64,000 nucleotides of DNA, taken from positions 124,001-188,000 of the forward strand of contig WBMZ01011713.1 in assembly GCA_013400975.1 (NCBI GenBank), read 5' to 3'. Shown here one piece after another: positions 20,601-30,906 of this stretch. The translations under genes were made by a program, and so were the position numbers. The DNA comes from Atrichornis clamosus. Its lineage: Eukaryota > Chordata > Aves > Passeriformes > Menuridae. The notes under the pieces were generated by a model, which was not told the origin of the DNA, ran no database searches, and saw only the letters and a list, made by a program, of their open reading frames with translations. Within the stretch, counting starts at the first letter, position 1. Every line of letters begins with the position of its first letter.

Positions 20601-23600
20601 GACTCCACTTCCTCTCTGGGCAGCCTCATCCAGTACTCTGTCACCCTCACAGTAAAAAATTGTTTTCCTCACATTCAGGTAAGGAATTCTTGTATTTCAG
20701 CTTGTACCCATTGCCCCTTCTCCTGTTGCTGGGCACCACTGAAAAGAGTCTGGCCTCATCCTGTTGATATCTGCTCTCAAGATATTTGTATGTAGCTCAA
20801 CTCCTCTCGGGCAGCTGATGGGCCATGCCTTTCCACAGACTACCAGATGCAGCCTGCAGCAATTAGGTCTTTCTCTCACTAAAAAAACCAGGTCTATTAC
20901 AGCTCTGTCCTACCACTAGCCCCTGAGGTTGGGCACCTCCCCGTTCCCCACTGCCTGCTTCTGCTACTGGCTCCAGCCGTCCTAAGCAGAAAGGGAACAT
21001 TGCAGACCAGGGTCTAGTATGACCTTCCTCTCTGCTTATGCCTGGAGTAAAACTAGCATCCTGCTTCCATTGCCTGAAAATCTGGAACAACTGAAGAAGA
21101 TGTTGCACCATTTAAATCTTCACCTGAGATGTTGTCTTGGCAACTATTAGGATAACCAGGCTGGAAGCTGATGTTTCAGATTCCCTTGTTTCCAGAGAAG
21201 CTCCTGCCTGTTACTTAAGAAACCAGAGTTTTCTTATATCCTCAACACTGTCACAAAATCCTCCCACGCTACATGACCTACATCAAGTTATTCTCACATC
21301 CCTTCTTCTTTCTGTGCACTGCAGAACAGGGACTTACCAAGCGATTATTCTCATAGACGTCATCCTTGGAGAGAGAATCAAAGTCTCTGAAATGAGAAAG
21401 CACAAAATAGCCACATGAGGTGCAGAGGAAAATGCCCCTATGCCATCACGTGCAGGTTCCCAAGACAGTCAACCTTACAACTCAACACATAAGACCATAG
21501 ATAAACAAAACCTTGGCAAAGCAAATTTCATATTGTAACGGGACAAAGAAACCAAAGGGAAATTACAATTAAAAAAAGAAAGCAAATCCCAAACAGGTGG
21601 TGACCAGGAAATTACAATGTCATTCTTGTCTCTTGCTATCTGCTTCTTCTGCCCTTGAGATTAAAGGCTGCAGAAGTACCAGGGCCATGCTTCAATCAGC
21701 ACCACACACTGCTGCACCACAGGGTGCATGACATCATCCCAAACTTGCCTTTCCAAGGCCACCGGCACAACAGTGGAAGATGGGGATGCAGATCCCTCAT
21801 CTCAAGAGAAAGAAGGGACAGACACAGTGCAGGTGACTCTACGAGGGTCCTTAGACAAACCTCCCCGAGCCACCTTAAGGGATTTGAGGCCACCGAGAAT
21901 TTGGGGTGACACAGAAGATCTTGAACTGCACTTCTGTTCTTGCTTTCACCCAGACATTCACAGTGCACAACCAACTGTCCTCAGCTGCCGCCTTTAGAGC
22001 TGAATGCAAGGTGCTCAGGGCACACAGAGGAATCCCAGCAGTCCCCAACCCAGGCATGTTGTGGCATTTCACTTGTTACCCTGGATGCCTTTGGAGGTTC
22101 AAGTCAGCCTGGCCACAGGGACTGATTAGCTGCCTTCACCTGAGGAGCAGAGGGCAGAGAGTTAAAGCGGTCTGCAGGCTTTCACTAAAGGGGGAGAAAT
22201 ACAGGACGGAGTTAATTATGCCTTTTGCATGTATGTGTGGGTATAAAGTGTGAAAGCAGCATCACGCTGAACTGCTTACAGCCCCTTCCTGCCAAGGATC
22301 TCAGCTTTGTTACTGAAAGAAACCCCTCATGCAGCAGCTTGGAGTGCCTGCTAGCTGGATTCACAGGACAGGACACAGTCCAGAGAGGTTTAGGATCAAG
22401 CAAAGCCACCCCAATGCACCACAGAGAGGTGCCAAAGCTTGGGAGACTGACAAAGAAGGACAATTCAGATTAGAGGTGGGGAATGTGTCCCCCACCCTGA
22501 AGGTGGTGTGCAGGAATTTGGCAACATGGCGAATTCCTCAGCCACACACCTGTGGAGAGGGGTTACAGGAACCTCCTTCCTCCATCCCTCCCTGGATTTT
22601 ATTGCCTTTTCCTGTAACACCAACACAACCCATCCCGGCGCCACACGGCAGGGCAGCCAGCCCCTTCTCGAAGCCCCACATGCAGCTTTCCCAAAGCTGT
22701 AGAGGAAGTCTGTGATGAGCTCAGGAAGATTTTCCCAGCTGCCTGCACCACCATAAAATTACACTTCCTCCGTTCAAAAGCAAGAGGCTGCCGGTGCCGT
22801 TTCCTCACAGACGAACGGAGCTGCAGCCGCTCGCTGCTGCGGGAGCAAATGCAGACATGCAGAAAGGTGGGCTGGATGTTCAGCTCTGCCACCTTCCTGA
22901 AAGCTCATTCAATACATATACAGAGCTCAGACTGCTCAAAATACCACAACTTTTCCTTCTCTACGCACTGGTGAGCAAAGGCTTCAGCTGCAGCTTTGAT
23001 GTTAAAACTACTGCCTTTTCTGTATTTTTAACCAGTCTCCACTGGGACATGTTTTTCTCTAAGTTATTGTTTTGTTTTTGCCTAGAGAACTTCTTTAACC
23101 TTGCTGCATTATTTTTTTTTCCTTTTAAAGAAAATGCCAACTTGGAACACAGGAGAAGCAATGACAGCAAAGTTATATATCAACTGGCCTCTAAACATTC
23201 ATGACCTTCTTTTTGAATGTCCTCACTTTCAGGATATGGGAGTGGTGTAGCTGGAAGCCCAAAGACTCCTTGGTGGGCTGGGCTGGGAGAGTATTTTCTG
23301 ACAGACAAAATATCACGTCCATTCCACTCTGCCCCAGCAAACCAAAGCTGTTTTAGTAAACCAAGGCAACTCCAACAGAGAAAGCAGATGCCAGTAAGAG
23401 AGGATGTGAAGCTCAAGAGGTAACAAGGGGTTACCAAGCAGCAAGGGAGTAGAAATTTTTTTCCACTAACATAGGATTGCAGACTCTCAGCTTTACCCGG
23501 GATATTGAAGTCCATCAGTACAAGGCCCCAGGGATCAGTTTATTCAGTTCCTCTCCACTCCATTTTCCAGTTCCCTCTCTAAACAAGCCAGGCAGGACCA

Positions 23601-26600
23601 CACTGACCTGCATTACTCCTGACAAGAGCACTCCCATATGCCACTTGGTCACGTGGCATCCCTGTGGCTCCAGGCATGTTCCTGGTACTAGTGTGCAAGG
23701 ATTGGGGAAAAGGCATGGGGAAAAGTCACTCCAGACACACCCCTTTCCCGTCCATAAACTGCCTCCTCTGCAGAGAGTCCAGAACTTGCCATCTCGCAAC
23801 TCTGTGACATGTGGCTGCATGTCACATTATTTCCTTGCCCTGATCTCAGCAGTCTTTCATCCAGCTCAGGCTTCTCTCCTGCCGACATACCCGTCCAAGG
23901 GATTGGATGTAACAACAGGCAAGACTCTGGCTTATCCCAGTTGAACACTGTCTTGACTCAGCAAACCCCAGCGTCGTACCATATCCTGGAGTAATATTTC
24001 TATGCAAATAACATCCCAAGCACTTACCTAATTAGATACATGCAGAGCCACTAAGCACTCCAGGGTTTAGGGCAGCTGCCAGGGAGCACAGCAGATCCAG
24101 GGAAGGGGGAAGGGTGTGCCGTACAGCTAAAACCAGAGCAAATTCCTGGATTCCTCAAATATAAATCATGAGCACTTTAATGGCAGTGCCACATAATAAG
24201 CCATTCAGCTTTCCAGGTCTTGTTGGTGAAAGGCAGGCAGTACATGGGAAGGAACAAACAAGATTTGTGATCCTGCCTGTAACTGAACCCACGGCTCTAG
24301 GGACACAAAACAGTGTTTCTAAAACAGCTCTCATCTCCTGTTTTGCTCAAGCCTCCATCTCTCCCAGCACTCTAAAGGCATGTGCCATACACTTTTATTC
24401 TTCTCACCCCTGAATGCCAAGATCCTCCCCTGAGCTCCAGGGAGGCTGTACAGCTTGGGATGCTGAAAGGTGCTCTTTGCTTTACTAAGCTGCAGCAAAT
24501 GCCTTGTAAACACTAATTTCATGCTTCAGATTTCTAGAGAACTGAGCAAACAAACTTACTAATCCCCACAGTCCACTGTCAAGTTGGTCTGGATGTTTCC
24601 AGCTTAAGTGACAAGGGAAGAGAAGAGATTAAATGTCTCATCTCCAGATCACACAGCCAGCAGCGCAGTCAGAGGCTAAATCCAAGTTTCCCATTTCCCT
24701 GACTGGGACAGCGAAGCAACAAAGCCAAGTGAAGTGTGTACAACTGTGGAGTCAGGGTTCTTCATCTTTATGATTCAACACACAGGTCCTACATGTATGC
24801 ACCTCTTTCTTGGTGGTCACTTCAAGACACCTTTAGCTGGATTCAGTAGACACTGAGCACTACCAGTCTACTTCTTTCAAAAAACCCAAACCACCAGTGT
24901 TTTCAAGAGCTCTGCCAGAGCTGCTCCAAAGCTCTTCAGGGCAGCATTCCCCTGAGGTCATCTGCCTGATCCCAAGGTGATTGTGTTCAAATCAGGGGTC
25001 ATGTAGAAAACTGTCCTCAGTCTCACTTACCCATATGGTCTTTCATGACAGCCTCTTCCTCAGCATGTGCCCTACCAGCACAGCAGCACAACGGGGGTGC
25101 ATCTGGGCAGGGTCAGAAAACCGGGACAGGCTGACAGCCACCACAGCAGCAATGCCCAGGGGAGCAGGGTGGCAGAGGAGTGGTGTCACACAGGTAAAGA
25201 GCTTCAGCTCAGCTCTCATATGGATGTGCCCGTTCCTCCCCTCTGCGATCCCAGGAGAAGCCAGCAGGAAGCAGGGAAGCAGCTGCATACAGAAGAACTC
25301 CAGCCTTCAGGGAGCAGCGCAGCTGTCTCGTGTGGGCCAGGAGAGCCCCGCACAAAGGAAGACCACACAAGGTCAGAAACGTACTCGCAGATCCCTGCCA
25401 AGTCCCATTACTGGACTGACTGAAAGCACTTTAGAATAAAAGAAGGGCAACTACTTTTCTTCTGCCGTCAGGAGATTTACTGCCTCTGATCCAATCTTCC
25501 CACTTCCAAATCGGGACAGGCTGAAGAAGCTGGAATCAGACGAAATGATGCTACTCTCCTGATGGCCGTCTGAAAATCCTTCTACAACATGCCATGTCCT
25601 TGTAAGGCTCTGGGCTTTGTCTCTACAATGCAGCTTGTGCAGAAGACCTGTGAAGCATGTAGTTAGGACATCTGCCAGGAGCAGATTTAAGCCCACTGAC
25701 AACTTAAGAGCAGCAGCCTCTGCTTAATGGAATGGTAAATATGGTTAATGGGAAATCATCAGGTGGTTTTCGTGGTGTTTGTAGTAAGCTTTTGCTGAAT
25801 CTCTGCTTTTCAGCTCTCAGTTACTGTGCCATTTACAAAGACAATTAATAATTGCAAGTGTTCCTGACCTTAATTTGCCTCTTCCCATCCAGCAGCCTTG
25901 CAACTGGGGGCATTTTTAGAGGCTCTATTCTAGCTTGTCAGAGTGAGCCATACCACCTGGGAGCTGCAGGACACAAGACCACACAGCTCCCTCAAGACCT
26001 AGAGTGATGCAAAGACAACATAAGTCTTGGCTCTCAGTGGTTCCAGAACACCATGCTGAGGGTTTTGTGGCAACCACCTGAAACACAGCAGGCAGGAGTT
26101 TGGTTTCTAGCCTACCTTTTCAGCTGTGGCTCGTAAGGCCTGTTTTGCCCTCTTATGGACACCACAGCTCCACAGTGGAGTCACAGTAAACCCTCTGCCT
26201 GGCAGAGGGTTGACTGTCATGGCAAAAAGCCATCCTGGGACCAGCCCAGAAAAGATAATTTGGTCAATTTGGGCAACCTCAGAGGAAGAACCACCAGTCC
26301 CAGAGCAGAATGCGACAGGGGATGCATCACCTTTGTCGGCTTTGCCGACGTGCATGCTGGAGGCACAGCAAGGTGGGGCAATGCCTACCTGCACTGCAAG
26401 GGCTACCAAGGATTAGAGCAGATGGGAGCCGGATTCCCAGCACCGCCAGGGCACACAGGGTTACAACAGCAGGTCGGGGCAGATTCCTTCTAGCGGCTCA
26501 GCCAGTTTCTCCAGCCTGACACTGTGCCCCCAAGCAATCCCAAACTCACTGTCTGCCTCCTGAAACTCACGTTCCCCCTCAGAGACACTGAAGTTGGGGG

Positions 26601-27657
26601 AGGCTCAGAGGAGAGAGGCTCGATACCCCTACTGGCATTTGCTACCTTCTGCTCTCACTGTGGCATCCACAGAAAACAAGCTGGAAGCAAATGCAGCAGC
26701 AACCTGGTCCAGGGCTCTGCACTTTTCAGAGTGGCTGCCTCTGGTAGCTGGGAACGTCCCTGTGCCGGCAGGCCTCTGGTCCTCTCAAAGTGTGAATGCC
26801 CACCTCTTACTGAGGCAAAACAACCCGCACTCAGCTGCCAACACCACGCCTCCTCCCTGGCAATCATGGCTCCTGTTTGAGTGTACGGACCTAGTCCACC
26901 TCCGTGCTCTCCTCGGCCTTAAATCACACGACTTCTACTAACCCTGACCTTGACAGGTCTGCAGGACCAGGTCAGAAGGTCGTTTGCTGAAACACAGGAT
27001 GATAGAATAGTTTGGGTTGGAAGGGACCTGAAAGACCACCCAGGTCCAACTCCACTGCCATGGTCAGGGACACCTTCCACTAGACCAGACTTGCTCAGAG
27101 CCCCATCCAACCTGGCCTTGAGAACTGCCTGGGAACATGGAATCCTTCATCCCCAGTACCCAATTATTTCACGGCAGCCTCTTCCTCAGCGTGTCCCCTA
27201 CCAGCACATCAGCACAACGGAGGCGCATCCGCTCTCTGAGCCCCTCACGTTCATGCTCAGGGAGCTTCCCTGCCAGCCAGCCTGGAGCCGTTTCCCACGA
27301 CGCCTCCATCCCCCCCCAGCCCCCTGCGAGCCCTCCGGGATCGCTGCAAAGCAGCACGGGCGGCCCAACCCCTCCAGAAAGGGGGCTCCCAGCGTCCCCG
27401 CACCCCAGACCTCCGCGCCCCGCGCTCCTTCTGCCACCAGCGCCCGCGGGCGGGAGCCGGGGCCCCGCGGCGCCCCGTCCGAGCGGCGGGCAAGGCGCGG
27501 CCTGCACTCACAGGAGGTCGGGCCGGTGGCGGTGCAGGATGGCGCAGAAGGCCAGTCCGTCGCGGAACGAGGTGCTGAGATCGCGGATCTCCACGCCGCG
27601 GTAACCCTCGCACTGCCGGCGGCACCAGGCTTGCAGGGCGCCCCGCGGACCCGACAT
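8650..27657 (-). CDS. MICALL1: MICAL-like protein 1 (endosomal recycling adaptor)
   Basis: MICALL1 links Rab8/Rab13/Rab35 and EHD1 on tubular recycling endosomes. I find 16 coding exons: 27512-27657, 21338-21386, 19161-19302, 17946-18049, 17133-17269, 14313-14893, 13720-13783, 12674-13059, 11926-12398, 11327-11461, 10873-10999, 10473-10563, 10004-10077, 9480-9594, 9077-9123 and 8650-8771. All are in phase: 2793 nt, 930 residues (human 863). Domains: calponin-homology domain at about 1-112; LIM domain with all eight zinc ligands (C167, C170, H188, C191, C194, C197, C217, H220); a long Pro/Ser/Glu-rich linker with two EHD-binding NPF motifs (about 476-478 in PYNPFEEE and 700-702 in ENPFNRK); a C-terminal coiled-coil bMERB domain, about 740-890, with [20 protein letters not shown]; and a basic tail. 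The start is [21 protein letters not shown] in a CpG island. Intron 1 is 6.1 kb. Confidence 0.97.
9905..9967 (+). mobile_element. CR1 LINE 3' end fragment
   Basis: The segment reads GGGTCCTTTCCAACTCAGG and ends in the tandem octamer-like tail ATTCTATGATTCTATGA, the hallmark 3' end of avian CR1 retrotransposons. It is a short, 5'-truncated copy in a MICALL1 intron (between exons 9480-9594 and 10004-10077), antisense to the gene. Confidence 0.85.
10402..10437. repeat. Short tandem duplication
   Basis: The unit AAAGTTCCCCAAGAGA occurs twice in tandem, about 19-20 bp apart, in a MICALL1 intron. No function is suggested. Confidence 0.7.
20462..20830 (-). mobile_element. CR1 LINE fragment (about 370 bp)
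   Basis: On the plus strand it begins AATCACAGAATCACAAAATGG, the reverse complement of a CR1 3' tail. It continues through the GAGATCATATAGTCCAACC block and a segment typical of CR1 3' regions (plus-strand CACCCTCACAGTAAAAAAT, CCATTGCCCCTTCTCCTG and GGGCACCACTGAAAAGAGTC). It is 5' truncated, as most avian copies are, and lies in MICALL1 intron 2 in the same orientation as the gene. Confidence 0.88.
25041..25105. repeat. 65 bp dispersed repeat, copy A
   Basis: It aligns without gaps to 27167-27231, with about eight differences by eye. The shared core is CAGCCTCTTCCTCAGC followed by CCTACCAGCAC. I do not recognise the family. Confidence 0.7.
26183..26217. repeat. Near-perfect inverted repeat (17 bp arms, 1 nt spacer)
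   Basis: The arms are ACAGTAAACCCTCTGCC and GGCAGAGGGTTGACTGT around a single T, with one mismatched pair. It lies in MICALL1 intron 1. The loop is too short for a normal pre-miRNA hairpin; it behaves more like a DNA palindrome. Confidence 0.85.
26996..27135 (-). mobile_element. CR1 LINE 3' fragment
   Basis: The plus strand has ATAGAATAGTTTGGGTTGGA, GGGACCTGAAAGACCACCC, CCATGGTCAGGGACACC, TTCCACTAGACCAG and AGCCCCATCCAACCTGGCC, the reverse complement of the usual CR1 3' segment. It is truncated and sits about 380 bp from MICALL1 exon 1. Confidence 0.9.
27167..27231. repeat. 65 bp dispersed repeat, copy B
   Basis: This is the partner of 25041-25105 in the same orientation. It follows a CR1 fragment by about 30 bp, so it may belong to an unrecognised part of an older element. 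Confidence 0.7.
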
Positions 27658-27760
27658 CGGGGCGGCCGCTCCCACCGACGCCGCCGCCGCCAGCCCGGGG
27701 CGGGGCGGGGCCTCCCGGGGCGGGGCTCCGAGGGGCGGGGCCCGGACCCGCCGCGGAAGC
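27658..27760 (-). promoter_or_regulatory. MICALL1 CpG-island promoter with GC boxes
   Basis: Immediately upstream of the MICALL1 start codon are repeated GGGGCGGGG Sp1-type GC boxes: two overlapping at 27697-27710, one at 27717-27725 and one at 27732-27740. No TATA box is seen. CpG density stays high from about 27.3 to 27.8 kb and covers exon 1. Confidence 0.75.
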
Positions 27761-30726
27761 TCCCGGGCCCCCGGCTTCCCGGGGAGCAGGAGAGCACGCT
27801 CTCCCAGATCGGGAAAAGAGTTGGGCCTGAATTCAAATTAAATTCAGGCAGATTAAAAACCACTAGGCAGCCTCACTTCTGGATCCTCCTCATGCTTAGA
27901 CAGAGGCTGCTCCAGGCAGAAGCAGTCCTCGGCAGTCCTAGCAGCATAAGCCGTGGCAGTGGAGTACATGTGGGACGTAGATGGCTCCCAGGGTAGGCTA
28001 AGGGCCAGGGAGAGCTTTGGAGATCGACGCTTGGAGTCACAGGCAGCGCTTCACAGGAAACCCTGGAAGAAGGGGAGGAAGAGTGCGATACAATCTCAGG
28101 AACCCACAACATCGAGGCGATGGATTGTCACGAGAGCTGGCGTGCACGTTCAGCATGATGGTTTGACAAGAAGGGGGGAAGCACATTATTAAAGGCTACT
28201 TTATTTTATTAAACCTTTTTTTCATTTCCAATTAGGCAAAGGGGGGCAATAGCTACCTCTGTGGAAGATCAAACCATCATACTGATGTTGAGTTTATCAC
28301 TGCCAAATCCAGAGCTGTATGGGTCCCTTCTCTTCGTTGTGTGGGCTCTATAGCCATTTCTTCACACAGATTTCATACTTAGCACCCTCTTCCTTCTATT
28401 CCACTGTTACATTCTATCACTACCTCTTGTCCCAGAAGTGTAACAAGTAAAACACAAATTCTCTGAATGGCTTGCGCAATCTCCCCACTCAGTGCCCGAG
28501 ATAAACTGTGGTGTAAATCACAAGTAAAACTACTCTGTAGCAAAAAAGGAAATGAAACATTGTCTCAGTTTTGTAATGACTGTGCTAGCTGCTCAGCATC
28601 CCCCAGACCTGCCTGACAGCATCTTCCTGATAGATCCTAAGGGACAGCAGGATGAGGTATGTTTTCTTGACTTTTCCATAATCACACTCACCCCCTTCAC
28701 ACCTGCAGGTCAGAGACACAGAGTAGATGACCCTGTACTGTGGTTCCCTCTGATAAAACCGTTTTGTCCGGAACCACTTCCACTCACCAAACCCTGCTGC
28801 GGCAGGCGAGGTTTGAGCTCTAACCACCCCCCAGCTCCCTGCGGAGCGTGTTCCCAGCACCAAGCAGGGCTCTGTTGATGCTGCTGAACACCCTGCATTC
28901 CTCTGGCTTCAATCAGTGCCAGGCACCGCAGCTCGCTGAGCCCATCTTTCCACCCAGCGAGAGCTGCAAGCTCCTCCTGGCTTTGTTCCACCAAGTGCCA
29001 GTCCCGCTCAGTTAACCTTCGGCAGTCCCTCAGAGAAGGCGTGCAGCCAGGGAGATCACTGGACGGACTCTGTGCATCCTCTGGAAGCTGCTCTGGCAGA
29101 TGGAAACAAAGCACCAGCATATTCAGGTACCTGAAAATAGCCTGCAACCACTGGAGTGTTCCAGATGATACATATATGCATTAAAAGTCTGTAATTCCAA
29201 CCTGCCAATCACAGACTAAACCCAAACCAAATCCCAGTAATGGACTGGATTCCTTTGCTATGCTGTGAACTAGAATTGATCATTGAGATACCTGCCAGGG
29301 CTTCTCCTGTTGTGTATCACATCCATCTGAGCACATATCCTGGGAAAGATTGAGGCTTTGAGTAATAAGAAAGTAGGGCAGTTGCTGTTGACGGCTACGC
29401 TTACTCTGCTGCTGTTGGCAAATACAGAAGAAAAAGTGCCAGCCCTAAAATCAAAGATTCTTTGGTACGAACACAGCACCCATGGGCTGCTGCAATGCAG
29501 TGGCATCTCAGTACTTTAATTTCTTAATGATATGGAACTGAAGGCAGTGAGTTCCTAGCATCCGTAACACTGACAACAGCAGCCAGAAGGCCAACAGGAA
29601 TTGCCCATTTAATCTCACTGTGTTGCCTATACCCTGCCCACCTGAGTTACTCGACTTTGTGATGGGAAACAGTTTACTTTTGAGCAGTATCTAGGACACT
29701 GGAAACTTGACCCTCATTCAAATACAGCATATAATCCAACAAAAGTTAATTATTCCCTACTTCTAAAGAGAATCACACACAGAGCCAAACTGGACTGCTA
29801 GGATCCCTCTCTCAGCAGAAAGGAAGAAGAGGGAGAGGTACAAAGAGGCAGATGGTGCGTCTGAAACATGCTTTGTGTAGCTTTCCTAGTACATAGGCAG
29901 GTTTTCCTCTTGCACCTGCTTCTACCACTCAAACATTAAACTATTTAAAGACAGCAAAAGGGAAAGAGGGTGTGGAGGGATGCGATTCATTCTTTGCATT
30001 CTCTTCCCCAACACTTACAGGTCCTTGACTCCCCCTTATGTGACTAGTTTCCAACATTTATTTTGTCTTTCAATGCACTGCAAGCTTGCGGCTGGAGAGC
30101 TGGGAAAATTTGCATTTAGAGGGTTTTAATAAATTAAAGGCCCTTGGGGAGTTTTCCAGAGAAACTGAACTCAATTAAATTAAGGGCCAAGTCTCAGGCA
30201 TCACTTTGTGCTGAAATAAAACGCAACCTCCAGCAAGGACATCTCAGCAGATGACCAGTTAATATTGGTTGAATGTTTACAAAAATTCTCCCTTTTCCTT
30301 TAAAAACACGTCAATCCACTCTGGAACATTTCTACTTTATAGCTACTAAATAAAAAAGAGGGTAGGGAAAACAAAAATGTAAACTTCTAAGAAAGCAAGT
30401 ACAACTCAGGTTTATTCAATATGTAGGGCAATAGCTAAAAGAAATAATACTAGTTTGTATCTCTTTCCATATGCTGTGAAGACACTGTGGAATAGCTCAT
30501 TTTCTTCCTGCTAATCAGCTCTGCAGCCTTCCCTGTTTTGGTGTGCACAGTGACTGTACAGAACACCTAAAGAGATCTGCTCCCTGTTGCCACCTGCAAC
30601 AACATGGACCAAGGAGCACAAAACAACAGCAGCTGCCCGTGTCTCTAGATGCAGTTATATTCTTCCACAGAGGAAAAATAAATGACTACATCAGATACCA
30701 AACGCTCATCAGGAAAATTTCACTAA
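27761..30726. other. Intergenic region between MICALL1 and EIF3L
   Basis: The genes on both sides are on the minus strand. The region has AT-rich stretches (28.2-28.4 and 29.5-30.7 kb) and one notable open segment with splice-like borders at 28788-29130, listed separately. I see no LINE, RNA gene or other exon. Confidence 0.6.
28788..29130 (-). other. Unassigned exon-like open segment
   Basis: On the minus strand the segment is preceded by CTATTTTCAG, a good acceptor, and followed by GTGAGTGG, a strong donor. Between them the frame is open for 114 codons. The translation has ordinary composition with a central charged part (LTERDWHLVEQSQEELAAL, then GLSELRCLALIEARG). I do not recognise a family and there is no gene here in the human order. 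It could be an exon of an unannotated minus-strand transcript, an upstream or read-through exon of MICALL1/EIF3L (its ending phase does not fit MICALL1 exon 2), or chance. Confidence 0.3.
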
Positions 30727-30732
30727 TTTATT
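30727..30732 (-). promoter_or_regulatory. Poly(A) signal of EIF3L
   Basis: AATAAA on the minus strand, about 175 bp after the EIF3L stop codon, gives a short 3' UTR. Confidence 0.75.
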
Positions 30733-30906
30733 AGATGTTTTGTCCTCTGTAGGATAGTTTGAGCCAAACAAGTCTGCATAATTAAATACAAAAACCTTCA
30801 GAGTCACAGGAGATTCCAGAAATACCAGAACCCTGAGCTCCCTCCCTCAACACCAAGAATAATCTGTCCCACCCACTTCTCTGTCCAGGCCTGCACTGCA
30901 TCCACA

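Larger units (their letters stand above)
21387..27511 (-). other. MICALL1 intron 1 (6.1 kb)
   Basis: This is the largest intron of the window, between CH-domain exons 1 and 2. It holds a CR1 fragment at about 26996-27135, a near-perfect 17 bp-arm inverted repeat at 26183-26217, and two related 65 bp segments at 25041-25105 and 27167-27231. The rest (21.4-25.0 and 25.1-26.1 kb) shows only short open frames without splice support. The 3'-most 200 bp belong to the CpG island around exon 1. Confidence 0.8.

Noticed and set aside
26183..26217. The palindrome as a microRNA precursor
   Set aside because: A single unpaired base cannot form a normal pre-miRNA loop, and 17 bp arms are too short.
26950..27996. 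Plus-strand open frame of 348 codons across MICALL1 exon 1
   Set aside because: It is an antisense shadow of a CpG island. Its composition is Arg/Pro/Gly rich with no family resemblance, and the true exon is on the minus strand.
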